NCBI GenBank assembly: GCA_002353205.1 | Contig: DEJE01000033.1 | Coordinates: 1-25,902 of the forward strand | Reading direction: 5' to 3' | DNA: 25,902 bases | From: Prevotella sp. UBA2756 | GTDB taxonomy: Bacteria > Bacteroidota > Bacteroidia > Bacteroidales > Bacteroidaceae | Part shown: positions 1-6,736 of the stretch, piece by piece | Numbering within the stretch: position 1 is the stretch's first letter | How the letters are laid out: the number at the start of each line of letters is the position of its first letter | Translations under genes and position numbers: made by a program | Notes under the pieces: model-generated | What the model was told of the DNA's origin: nothing | The model's database searches: none | Seen by the model: only the letters and a program-made list of their open reading frames with translations

Positions 1-35
1 TCCGCAAGACGCAGGAGAACTGGAGCGAGGAATAA
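1..35 (+). CDS. C-terminal tail of a gene entering from the left
   Basis: One frame reads RKTQENWSEE and then a TAA stop at 33-35. A strong intrinsic terminator follows 43 nt later, which is what one expects after the last gene of a transcription unit. Ten residues are too few to name a family. The reading frame is inferred only from the stop codon and the terminator, so this is a tentative call. Confidence 0.35.
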   Translation, partial: RKTQENWSEE

Positions 36-77
36 TCCCCACGAAAAGTTTAGGGCTATTCCTATCATATCTATATC

Positions 78-113
78 AAAGGAGCATCCGAATGCCGGGT
101 GCTCCTTTTTTTT
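78..113 (+). terminator. Rho-independent terminator of the upstream gene
   Basis: GGAGCATCC (81-89) pairs with GGGTGCTCC (97-105) across a 7-nt loop, with one G-T wobble. Three A residues lie before the stem and eight T residues after it (106-113). The flanking A and T runs could also let it work on the minus strand, but no minus-strand gene ends here. Confidence 0.85.
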
Positions 114-206
114 GCTCCGATAGCAGAAATGTTGCCATTACCGTGCCGATAGACGCTGCTGAGAACGTAAATAGGTGAATAGTGATTTCTATTTACTTTC
201 TTATTA

Positions 207-309
207 GGGCTTAGTGAGGGCATAACTTGGGCTTAGTGAGAGCGTCATTTGGGCTTAGTGAGGGTGTCACTTAGGCTTAGTGAGAGCATCACTTGGGCTT
301 AGTTAGTGA
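207..309. repeat. 22-bp tandem repeat, about 4.6 copies
   Basis: Units start at 207, 229, 251, 273 and 295, an exact 22-nt period. The consensus is GGGCTTAGTGAGNGCNTCACTT. Within each unit AGTGA and TCACT face each other across 5 nt; the match is perfect in units 3 and 4, one base off in units 1 and 2, and lost in partial unit 5. Since 22 is not a multiple of 3 and no reading frame covers the array, it is not a protein repeat. It lies between a terminator and the 3' end of rpe. Function unknown. Confidence 0.85.
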
Positions 310-511
310 AGAAGAAAGCCAGTCTCCTCTTTGGATGAACTTTTTTCCCAAAAAACTACACTTCCCTAAATCTCGATAACGCTTTTCATGAAGAGATTAG
401 TCAATTATTTATTCTTCAAAAGTGGACTGAAAAACGTAATATGGGAAAACTGGAAAATGGGAAAAATTGTATGTGGGTTCCATAACATTACGTTGGTACA
501 CATATAGTATA
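310..511. other. AT-rich intergenic stretch without a supported gene
   Basis: Nothing here looks like a conserved gene. A 39-codon plus-strand frame at 388-507 starts MKRLVNYLFF and stops 4 nt before the hairpin at 512. It has no recognisable family and no promoter I can point to, so I do not call it a gene. Confidence 0.5.
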
Positions 512-538
512 CCAGGTGTCGGTTGTACCGACACCTGG
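512..538 (-). terminator. Strong hairpin downstream of rpe, possible terminator
   Basis: CCAGGTGTCGGT (512-523) is perfectly complementary to ACCGACACCTGG (527-538), a 12-bp stem with a 3-nt loop. It lies 28 nt past the rpe stop codon on the minus strand. Neither strand has a T-run after the stem, so it is not a standard intrinsic terminator. Transcript-end formation or 3'-end stabilisation is the simplest reading; a protein-binding dyad is the alternative. Confidence 0.5.
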
Positions 539-566
539 GTGTGAACGTTTCGAGCGGAAGTGATCC

Positions 567-1217
567 CTACAGCGCTTTCAGCTCACGTATGGTGGCGTAG
601 GGGTCAGACGCCTTGAATACGTAACTTCCGCTGACGAGCACGTCGACACCAGCCTTGACTAGCCGCGGTGCCGTCTGTGCCTGTACGCCTCCGTCTACTT
701 CGATGAGGGCCTTTGAGCCCTTTCGCAGGATCATCTCCTTGAGGCGCTCCACCTTGGCGATGGTGTTCTCTATGAACTTCTGCCCACCAAAGCCTGGATT
801 GACGCTCATAAGGAGCACCATGTCCACGTCACGGATGATGTCGTCGAGCATGCACACCGGAGTGGATGGGTTGAGGGTGACACCCGCCTTCATGCCTTCG
901 CCGTGGATCTCTTCGACTGTGCGGTGGAGATGGGTGCAGGCCTCGTAGTGCACGTTCATCATCATGGCTCCCACCTTGGCCGTCTGTCTGACGTAGCGCT
1001 CGGGGTTGACAATCATGAGGTGAACGTCGAGGGGCTTGCGGCACAATGTGGCCACAGCCTCGAGAACGGGGAATCCGAAAGAGATGTTGGGTACGAAGAC
1101 ACCGTCCATCACGTCGAGGTGAAGCCAGTCGGCCTCGCTTTTGTTGATCATTTCAATGTCGTCGTGGAGCCTGAGAAAGTCGGCTGCCAGGAGCGACGGT
1201 GATACCATTGTTGCCAT
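567..1217 (-). CDS. rpe: Ribulose-phosphate 3-epimerase
   Basis: It interconverts D-ribulose 5-phosphate and D-xylulose 5-phosphate in the non-oxidative pentose phosphate pathway, in the cytosol. The 216 residues are a normal length for this TIM-barrel family. Visible family motifs are SPSLLAADF near the N-terminus, HLDVMDGVFVPN (33-44), DVHLMI (64-69), LNPSTP (115-120), SVNPGFGGQKF (138-148) and the phosphate-end VDGG (174-177). The expected metal ligands are H33, D35, H66 and D175, with the two aspartates acting as acid/base. An internal Met (residue 4) is an alternative start. A small gene ends 23 nt upstream on the same strand and probably shares its transcript. Confidence 0.97.
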   Translation of the reverse strand: MATMVSPSLLAADFLRLHDDIEMINKSEADWLHLDVMDGVFVPNISFGFPVLEAVATLCRKPLDVHLMIVNPERYVRQTAKVGAMMMNVHYEACTHLHRTVEEIHGEGMKAGVTLNPSTPVCMLDDIIRDVDMVLLMSVNPGFGGQKFIENTIAKVERLKEMILRKGSKALIEVDGGVQAQTAPRLVKAGVDVLVSGSYVFKASDPYATIRELKAL

Positions 1218-1240
1218 CTGGGTTTATTGATTATTTGCGT

Positions 1241-1366
1241 TCAGTTCAGACAGCTGTAGAGAACTTCTCCCGTAGTGCGGTGCACCCGGTAGTTGTGGGC
1301 GATGTGCCTGATCAGACTCAGTGTTTTCTCGGATGGTGTAAACTCTTCAAGTGTAAAATGCATCAT
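1241..1366 (-). CDS. Small conserved-looking protein of unknown function upstream of rpe
   Basis: This is a 41-residue frame starting with two Met codons (1364-1366, 1361-1363) and ending TGA at 1241. The sequence has the look of a real small protein: an FTLEEFTPSEKTL segment followed by an amphipathic helix, LIRHIAHNYRV, and a C-terminal CLN. It resembles short Bacteroidales hypothetical proteins that I recall with the pattern PSEKTLxLIRxIAxxYR, but I cannot verify that here. The frame extends upstream to 1522, but that part is low-quality sequence overlapping the clpS promoter region. It lies 23 nt before rpe on the same strand, so the two are probably co-transcribed. No catalytic or membrane features are seen. 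Confidence 0.5.
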   Translation of the reverse strand: MMHFTLEEFTPSEKTLSLIRHIAHNYRVHRTTGEVLYSCLN

Positions 1367-1422
1367 AGGCGAATGAATATTAAGTGAAACTATATTCTTA
1401 TAACGCATATGAGGCAGTTTTA

Positions 1423-1459
1423 TTTCACGAGCGGTGCAATTTTTTTTGCATTTGTGAAA
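1423..1459. other. Nested inverted repeats between divergent genes
   Basis: TTTCAC (1423-1428) pairs with GTGAAA (1454-1459), and inside it TGCAA (1435-1439) pairs with TTGCA (1446-1450) around a T-rich loop. The element lies between the divergently transcribed small gene/rpe and clpS. It could be an operator or an RNA structure; nothing decides between them. Confidence 0.35.
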
Positions 1460-1474
1460 AGAATCGCCACGAGA

Positions 1475-1506
1475 GTTGGAAATCTTGTTTTTTCTTCGTA
1501 ATTTTG
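1475..1506 (+). promoter_or_regulatory. Bacteroidetes-type promoter of the clpS operon
   Basis: The -7 box TAATTTTG (1499-1506) matches TAnnTTTG exactly. A weak -33 element, GTTG (1475-1478), lies 20 nt upstream, the normal spacing. Transcription would start around 1513, about 20 nt before the clpS ATG at 1534. Confidence 0.6.
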
Positions 1507-1533
1507 CAATCTGTATTACCAATAGTCTTAGCC

Positions 1534-1836
1534 ATGCCGCAGGAACAGTCTGGAATACGCGAGCGACAGCGCACCGATTTGCGCGAGCCCCGCAAGTACA
1601 AGGTGATTATCTACAACGACGACTTTACTACGATGGAATTTGTGGTGAAGGTTCTTGTGCAGGTATTCTTCAAGAGTGCGCCGGAGGCTGAGGCACTCAT
1701 GCTTCAGGTGCACCGCTCAGAGAAGGCCGTGGTGGGCATCTACACTTACGACGTGGCACAGTCGAAGGTACGCATGGCCACGTCCATGGCCCGCGAGGAA
1801 GGTTTCCCGCTGCGCCTGACGTGCGAAGAAGACTGA
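1534..1836 (+). CDS. clpS: ATP-dependent Clp protease adaptor ClpS
   Basis: ClpS is the N-recognin adaptor: it binds proteins with N-terminal Leu, Phe, Tyr or Trp and hands them to ClpA. The 100-residue protein has a short flexible N-terminus, then the core YKVIIYNDDFTTMEFVV (22-38). N28, D29, D30, T33 and M34 match the pocket that grips the N-degron, and H60 is in LMLQVHRS. The C-terminal YTYDVAQSKV and AREEGFPLRLT blocks are also typical. The frame opens upstream at 1384, but homology begins only after the ATG at 1534, and the promoter at 1475-1506 supports that start. clpA starts 29 nt after its stop, matching their partnership. Confidence 0.95.
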   Translation: MPQEQSGIRERQRTDLREPRKYKVIIYNDDFTTMEFVVKVLVQVFFKSAPEAEALMLQVHRSEKAVVGIYTYDVAQSKVRMATSMAREEGFPLRLTCEED

Positions 1837-1865
1837 TCGAAGAGACACACGAAACGATATTCATT

Positions 1866-4151
1866 ATGCCTGAAATAAAGAAGACTGAGAGGCTGGGAGA
1901 GTTGGTCGACAAGGTGGTGCGCTGCTGTATGATGAACAGGCACCAGTTTGTCGTACCCGAACACCTGCTCTGGGTGCTGCTCGGCGATGAGACGTTCAGC
2001 GCGGCCATATCTACATTTGGCAACGTTGCCCTGCTGCGCCACGAGCTGGAAGAGAAGCTGAAGGAGCTGGAGAAAGTGCCCGAGAACGTGGAAGGCTTTC
2101 TCCCAGAGCTGTCTGTACAGATGTCGGACCTTCTCAACAAGGCCTGCCGTTATGTTGCCTTCAGCAGTGCCGAAATACTCGATGAGCCCCATGTAATCAT
2201 GGCCCTGACCGAATTGGAGGACTCCTGGGCCTCGTATCTGCTGAAGAAGACCTTGGGCGACAACATGGAGGAGTTCAAGAGCGCCATCCTCTTTTTCTAT
2301 GGTACGGAAACCAGCGGAGACGATGACGAAGAAGAGAGGAGTTCGGGCGAACCTTGGCAACGGCTGGTCATCTGCCTGAACGACACAGTGGACAGGCATA
2401 ACCCCCTTATTGGTAGGGAGCGAGAGCTGGAGCGCACCATACAGGTGCTCTGCCGCAAGGAGAAGAACAACCCCCTGCACGTGGGAGAGCCCGGGGTGGG
2501 GAAGACCTCACTCGTCTATGGACTGACTCGCCGCATTATGGACCGACGTGTGCCTCAGCGACTGCTCGACTGCAAGGTGTACCAGCTCGACCTGGGAACG
2601 ATGATCGCTGGAACGCAGTATCGCGGCGACTTCGAGAAGCGAATCAAGATGGTGATGGACGGAATCCTGAAAGAAGGGAAAGCCATCGTCTACATTGACG
2701 AGATTCATAACCTCGTGGGAGCCGGACAGGTGGGCGAGAGCTCGATGGACGCTTCGAACATGCTGAAGCCCTATCTGGAACGGGGCGACGTGCGCTTCAT
2801 CGGTTCTACGACCTACGATGAGTATAACCGCTACTTCGCAAGAAGCAAAGGCATCGTGAGGCGTTTCCAGCAGATTGACATCGCAGAGCCAAGCATCGAC
2901 GATACGATTGCCATCGTGAAGGGACTTCGACGACAATACGAGGAGTTCCACGGCGTGGTCTACGAGGATGAAGCGCTGGAGCATGCCGTCAGACAAAGCG
3001 CACGCTACATCAACGACCGATTCCTGCCCGACAAGGCCATCGACCTCATCGACGAGGCCGGAGCTGCCGTGGAGCTGAAGGAAGCACAGACCGTGGTGAC
3101 GGAGATGGGCGAAGAGTCGCTCAAGGACGAGATCAACTCGGCGCTGCAGAATCACCGCCGCCGCTTTGTGGTGAGTAAGCAACAGGTGGACGAGGTGCTG
3201 CAGAAGGTGTGCAAGATAGACGCCGGTGCACTGAAAGACGACGACAACCAACAGCTGGAGACACTGCGCCAGCGTATCGCCGCGAAGATATACGGACAGG
3301 ACGAAGCTGTGGGTCAGGTGGTGGTAGCCGTGCAGATGGCCAAGGCCGGACTGCTCGACGAAAACAAGCCGCTGGCCTCGCTCCTCTTCGTGGGACCCAC
3401 TGGTGTGGGAAAGACCGAGGTGGCACGCGTTCTCGCCCAGGAGCTGGGCGTGCAGCTCGTGCGTTTCGATATGAGCGAATACACAGAGAAGCACACCGTG
3501 GCCAAGCTCATCGGATCACCGGCAGGATATGTGGGCTACGAGGATGGTGGACTGCTCACCGACGCAATCCGCAAGACACCCAACTGCGTCCTCCTGCTCG
3601 ACGAGATAGAGAAAGCCCATCAGGACATCTACAACATTCTGCTGCAGGTGATGGACTATGCCCGCCTGACCGACAACAAAGGCCGCAAGGCCGACTTCCG
3701 CAACGTGGTGCTCATCATGACTAGCAACGCAGGGGCACAATATGCTGGACAGAGCATAGGATTCGACGCACAGGTGAGCAGGGGAGAGGCCATGCTGAAG
3801 CAAGTAAAGAGAATCTTCAAGCCAGAGTTTATCAACCGCTTTTCGGGAACTGTCGTGTTCCACGACATGGACATTGACATGGCATCGCTTATCCTCGACA
3901 AGAAGCTGCGTGAGCTGCAAGACAAGCTCGGCGCAAGGCAGGTGAACATGATCCTCACCGACGAGGCTCGCCAGCTGCTGCTCAAGCGTGGCTTCACGCG
4001 CGAGTTTGGTGCACGGGAGATGGATCGCGTCATCGCACAGATGCTCAAGCCCCTGTTCATGCGCGAAATCCTCTTTGGGAAGCTGAAGCAGGGAGGAAAG
4101 GCTGAAGTGGGAGTAGCTGAAGATGAACTGACACTGAGCGTGATAAACTGA
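1866..4151 (+). CDS. clpA: ATP-dependent Clp protease ATP-binding subunit ClpA
   Basis: This double AAA+ unfoldase feeds substrates into the ClpP peptidase. The 761 residues match the usual length of about 760. The order is an N-terminal Clp repeat domain (about 1-150), AAA-1 with Walker A GEPGVGKT (207-214, K213) and Walker B D278/E279, and AAA-2 with Walker A GPTGVGKT (510-517, K516) and Walker B D579/E580. Residues I631-G632-F633 sit just after TSNAGAQ, where the ClpP-docking IGL/F loop of ClpA is found, and no ClpB-type middle coiled coil is present. This marks it as ClpA rather than ClpB. The residue before the first Walker A valine is His205, often Leu in other clades. The frame opens at 1821, inside clpS, but the ATG at 1866 is preferred because it lies after the clpS stop and gives the family length. 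No clpP is in the window. Confidence 0.95.
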   Translation: MPEIKKTERLGELVDKVVRCCMMNRHQFVVPEHLLWVLLGDETFSAAISTFGNVALLRHELEEKLKELEKVPENVEGFLPELSVQMSDLLNKACRYVAFSSAEILDEPHVIMALTELEDSWASYLLKKTLGDNMEEFKSAILFFYGTETSGDDDEEERSSGEPWQRLVICLNDTVDRHNPLIGRERELERTIQVLCRKEKNNPLHVGEPGVGKTSLVYGLTRRIMDRRVPQRLLDCKVYQLDLGTMIAGTQYRGDFEKRIKMVMDGILKEGKAIVYIDEIHNLVGAGQVGESSMDASNMLKPYLERGDVRFIGSTTYDEYNRYFARSKGIVRRFQQIDIAEPSIDDTIAIVKGLRRQYEEFHGVVYEDEALEHAVRQSARYINDRFLPDKAIDLIDEAGAAVELKEAQTVVTEMGEESLKDEINSALQNHRRRFVVSKQQVDEVLQKVCKIDAGALKDDDNQQLETLRQRIAAKIYGQDEAVGQVVVAVQMAKAGLLDENKPLASLLFVGPTGVGKTEVARVLAQELGVQLVRFDMSEYTEKHTVAKLIGSPAGYVGYEDGGLLTDAIRKTPNCVLLLDEIEKAHQDIYNILLQVMDYARLTDNKGRKADFRNVVLIMTSNAGAQYAGQSIGFDAQVSRGEAMLKQVKRIFKPEFINRFSGTVVFHDMDIDMASLILDKKLRELQDKLGARQVNMILTDEARQLLLKRGFTREFGAREMDRVIAQMLKPLFMREILFGKLKQGGKAEVGVAEDELTLSVIN

Positions 4152-4172
4152 TATCGACTTGTTAATTAAAGA

Positions 4173-4835
4173 ATGAACTACTACACCTTCCCCGATCCCC
4201 ACGATGCCGACCCCGACGGAGTGCTATGCGTTGGTGGAGACTTGAGCATCGACTGTCTGCTGCAAGCCTACAGTCAGGGCATCTTTCCATGGTACAGTTT
4301 TCGTGACTGCGACAGGATTGTGTGGTACTGTCCGCAGCAGCGTTTCGTCATCTTCCCCGACGAAGTTCACGTCTCGCACTCTATGCGCACACTGATGAAC
4401 AAGAACTTGTACGAGGTAACCTTCAACGAGGACTTCAAGGGAGTGATCAGCAACTGCAGCAAGCAGCGGTACGATCAGGAGGGGGCATGGTTGGGCGAAG
4501 ACATGATTGAAGCCTACACCCGCCTGCACGACGAGGGTCTCTGCACCAGTGTGGAGGTGTGGGAACGCACGAGCGATGGACGCCAGCTCATGGGAGGACT
4601 CTATGGCGTGGATTTCAACCACGCCTTCTTCGGTGAGAGCATGTTCTCGCTGAAGCCCAACACCAGCAAGCTGGCACTGATCCGTCTGGCTGAGCATCTG
4701 AAGAACAAACACTATTCGCTCATCGATTGTCAGCTCCACACCAATCATCTGGCATCGATGGGTGGAAGATATATCAGTTACGACGACTATATAAGTCTGA
4801 TTTACAATAATTTATTAGGAGTGAATGAAGAATAG
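4173..4835 (+). CDS. aat: Leucyl/phenylalanyl-tRNA-protein transferase
   Basis: Aat transfers Leu or Phe from aminoacyl-tRNA to proteins with N-terminal Lys or Arg, creating the N-degrons that ClpS reads. The 220 residues fit the family. Motifs are PDGVLCVGGDL (14-24), GIFPWY (36-41), WYCPQQRFVI (51-60), GAWLGEDMIEAY (104-115), GGLYGV (141-146), FFGESMFS (152-159) and DCQLHTNHLASMG (185-197). It starts 21 nt after clpA and is plainly co-transcribed with clpS-clpA. The last 11 nt overlap the next gene. Confidence in the function is high from the motif series together with the neighbours. Confidence 0.95.
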   Translation: MNYYTFPDPHDADPDGVLCVGGDLSIDCLLQAYSQGIFPWYSFRDCDRIVWYCPQQRFVIFPDEVHVSHSMRTLMNKNLYEVTFNEDFKGVISNCSKQRYDQEGAWLGEDMIEAYTRLHDEGLCTSVEVWERTSDGRQLMGGLYGVDFNHAFFGESMFSLKPNTSKLALIRLAEHLKNKHYSLIDCQLHTNHLASMGGRYISYDDYISLIYNNLLGVNEE

Positions 4836-5649
4836 CACGGACGAAGAAATGCTGATCACCAGCGTTCATAACCCAAAGGTGAAACAGCTGCTCGCTTTGC
4901 AGCAGAAATCGTCGGAACGACGAAAGACAGGGCTCTTTGTCGTAGAAGGACTGCGCGAGCTGACGCACTGTCTGGAAGGAGGCTATGAGGTGGAGAGTGT
5001 ATTCTGTTGCGAGGAGGTGATGGGCGACGACGCGTCGCTGAGTGGTCTGCCGTTGGAAGGTGCTCGCAGGATGAGTGTGTCGAGGGTTGTCTACGATCGC
5101 ATTGCCTACCGCGGCAGCACAGAGGGCGTAGTGGCCGTGATTCGTTCGCGAAAGATGTCGCTCACTGACCTTCAGTTGCGAACAGACTCGCTGATCATTG
5201 TGGTGGAGAGTGTGGAGAAACCAGGCAATCTTGGAGCCATCCTGCGCTCTGCCGATGCCGCGGGAGCCGATGCACTCATCGTGTGCGATCCACTGACCGA
5301 CCTCTTCAACCCCAATCTCATACGCAGTTCGGTGGGAACGGCCTTCACTGTTCCCACGGTGGCTTGCACTTCGGAAGAATGTATCGCCTTCCTGAAAGAC
5401 CGTGGCATAAAAATCCTGACCGCCCAGCTGCAAGACTCGCGCCTCTACTACGACACAGACATGCGCAAGGCCACCGCCATCGTAATGGGGACTGAGGCTA
5501 CAGGACTCACCAACAGTTGGCGTCAAGCCGCCGATGCACATATACGCATCCCCATGCTCGGACGCATCGACTCGCTCAACGTCTCTGTGAGCGCAGCCAT
5601 TCTGCTCTTCGAGGCTATTCGACAGAGGGGTGGAGGAATGAAGCTGTAA
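4825..5649 (+). CDS. SpoU/TrmH-family RNA 2'-O-ribose methyltransferase, probably acting on 23S rRNA
   Basis: This SPOUT-class enzyme transfers a methyl group from SAM to a ribose 2'-OH of RNA. An N-terminal L30e-like substrate-binding domain (about 10-105, with GLFVVEGLREL) is followed by the knotted catalytic domain. Motif 1 is ESVEKPGNLGAILRSADA (128-145) with the conserved N and R, motif 2 is VMGTEATGL (220-228), and motif 3 is IPMLGRIDSLNVSVSAAI (242-259). The 274 residues are normal. The ATG at 4825 overlaps the aat stop by 11 nt and has AGGAG just upstream at 4817-4821; a Met at codon 9 is an alternative start. The exact target nucleotide (RlmB-like G2251 or another) cannot be told from sequence, so no symbol is given. 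It is the last gene of the clpS operon. Confidence 0.88.
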   Translation: MKNSTDEEMLITSVHNPKVKQLLALQQKSSERRKTGLFVVEGLRELTHCLEGGYEVESVFCCEEVMGDDASLSGLPLEGARRMSVSRVVYDRIAYRGSTEGVVAVIRSRKMSLTDLQLRTDSLIIVVESVEKPGNLGAILRSADAAGADALIVCDPLTDLFNPNLIRSSVGTAFTVPTVACTSEECIAFLKDRGIKILTAQLQDSRLYYDTDMRKATAIVMGTEATGLTNSWRQAADAHIRIPMLGRIDSLNVSVSAAILLFEAIRQRGGGMKL

Positions 5650-5690
5650 GGTTCTTTGTAAGCAAAACAACCATATAACTTTAAAGCTAC

Positions 5691-6572
5691 TCAAGATTCG
5701 CTGCGGAAGGTCAGACAGCACCAATCATCTTCTGTTTCGGTACTGACGAGTGAAAGTCCCATTTTGCCCGCCCTCTCGGCAATCATCATGCTGTCGCTGT
5801 TGTAGAAACCGCTGAGCACTAGCAAGGCTCCGGCATGCATCACGTCCTTCATGTCAGCCATGTCGGCTAGAAGCACGTTGCGGTTGATATTGGCCACGAT
5901 GACATCGAAAAGCCCATTGATGTGCGAGAGCACATGGATGTCGCCGTGAAGCACATCCACGTTGTACACACGGTTCAATTCCGCGTTGTGTAAGGTGTTG
6001 GCCACGCTCCATTCGTCAATATCGTAGCCCACAACCTTCGAGGCACCGCGCTTTGAAGCCACTATCGAGAGTATGCCCGTGCCACAGCCGCAGTCGAGAA
6101 CCCTTTTGCCTTGAAGGTCGTTGCGGAGCAGCTCTGCCACCACCATCCTTGTCGTGGCGTGAGTGCCCGTTCCGAACGACATCTTCGCGTCGATGGTGAT
6201 ATCCATGTCCAAGGCTGGGCCGGTGTAGGGCTGTCGCATGTCGTGAATGACACACTCCTTTCCAATGACAATCGGCGTAAAGCCCTCGTTCTCCCACGTC
6301 TCGTTCCAATCTTTGTCTTCCGCCTCACTCACGGTGAAGGTCACCTTGATGTCGAGTGGAACAGCCTCTGCAAGTCCTTCGATGGCTTCCTGGCTGAACA
6401 ATGATGTCTGTATGTACCCGTCGATGCCGTGCGGTGTCTCTTCAAACGATTCGAATCCTGCTTCGCCCGCCATGGCTGCCACGATGTCGCGCCCTGTCTG
6501 CATCAGTTCGTCGTCGAGGAGAGGCTGCCCGTCTGTCTTGGACAGTGTGAACTTTACAATATCGTATTTCAT
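5691..6572 (-). CDS. prmA: Ribosomal protein L11 methyltransferase
   Basis: PrmA methylates ribosomal protein L11 with SAM in the cytosol. The 293-residue protein has an N-terminal substrate-recognition domain (about 1-85), a linker with WNETWENEG (89-97), then the class I methyltransferase fold. MSFGTGTHATTRM (131-143) and the SAM loop VLDCGCGTGILSI (158-170) are family signatures, and VANINRNVL (226-234) matches the NPPF/NI-type motif IV region. The frame extends eight codons further upstream, but the ATG at 6570-6572 matches the family start and follows a good promoter at 6594-6601. It converges on the rRNA methyltransferase gene with 41 nt between stops. Confidence 0.95.
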   Translation of the reverse strand: MKYDIVKFTLSKTDGQPLLDDELMQTGRDIVAAMAGEAGFESFEETPHGIDGYIQTSLFSQEAIEGLAEAVPLDIKVTFTVSEAEDKDWNETWENEGFTPIVIGKECVIHDMRQPYTGPALDMDITIDAKMSFGTGTHATTRMVVAELLRNDLQGKRVLDCGCGTGILSIVASKRGASKVVGYDIDEWSVANTLHNAELNRVYNVDVLHGDIHVLSHINGLFDVIVANINRNVLLADMADMKDVMHAGALLVLSGFYNSDSMMIAERAGKMGLSLVSTETEDDWCCLTFRSES

Positions 6573-6593
6573 CGCTAATGTTAAAAAACGATG

Positions 6594-6601
6594 CAAAGTT
6601 A
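6594..6601 (-). promoter_or_regulatory. -7 promoter element of prmA
   Basis: On the minus strand the sequence reads TAACTTTG, an exact TAnnTTTG match, 21 nt before the prmA start codon. No convincing TTTG -33 element is seen at the usual distance. Confidence 0.6.
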
Positions 6602-6643
6602 CAAAAAATAGGGGAATTCCTACCTTCTCTTAGGGATTTTCCG

Positions 6644-6651
6644 TATTTTTG
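6644..6651 (+). promoter_or_regulatory. -7 promoter element of the exported Tyr/Trp-rich protein gene
   Basis: TATTTTTG matches TAnnTTTG and would start transcription near 6658, leaving a 5' leader of roughly 80 nt before the ATG at 6737. It is divergent from the prmA promoter, with 42 nt between the two -7 boxes. The -33 region is weak. Confidence 0.5.
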
Positions 6652-6736
6652 CACTAAAATAAGCTATAAATTTGCAACGTAAAACCATAGATATGGTTGA
6701 AACGTGAAAAGAGTTGTTACAATTAATCTGCAAAAT

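Noticed and set aside
207..309. CRISPR array
   Set aside because: Units are directly adjacent 22-mers with no unique spacers, and no cas genes are present; it is a tandem repeat.
388..507. A 39-codon plus-strand frame ending just before the hairpin at 512
   Set aside because: No recognisable sequence, no clear promoter, AT-rich surroundings. A frame of this length is expected by chance.
2481..2504. His in place of Leu just before the first Walker A motif of ClpA as a defect
   Set aside because: All nucleotide-contacting residues (GEPGVGKT) are intact and the position varies between clades, so no loss of function is implied.
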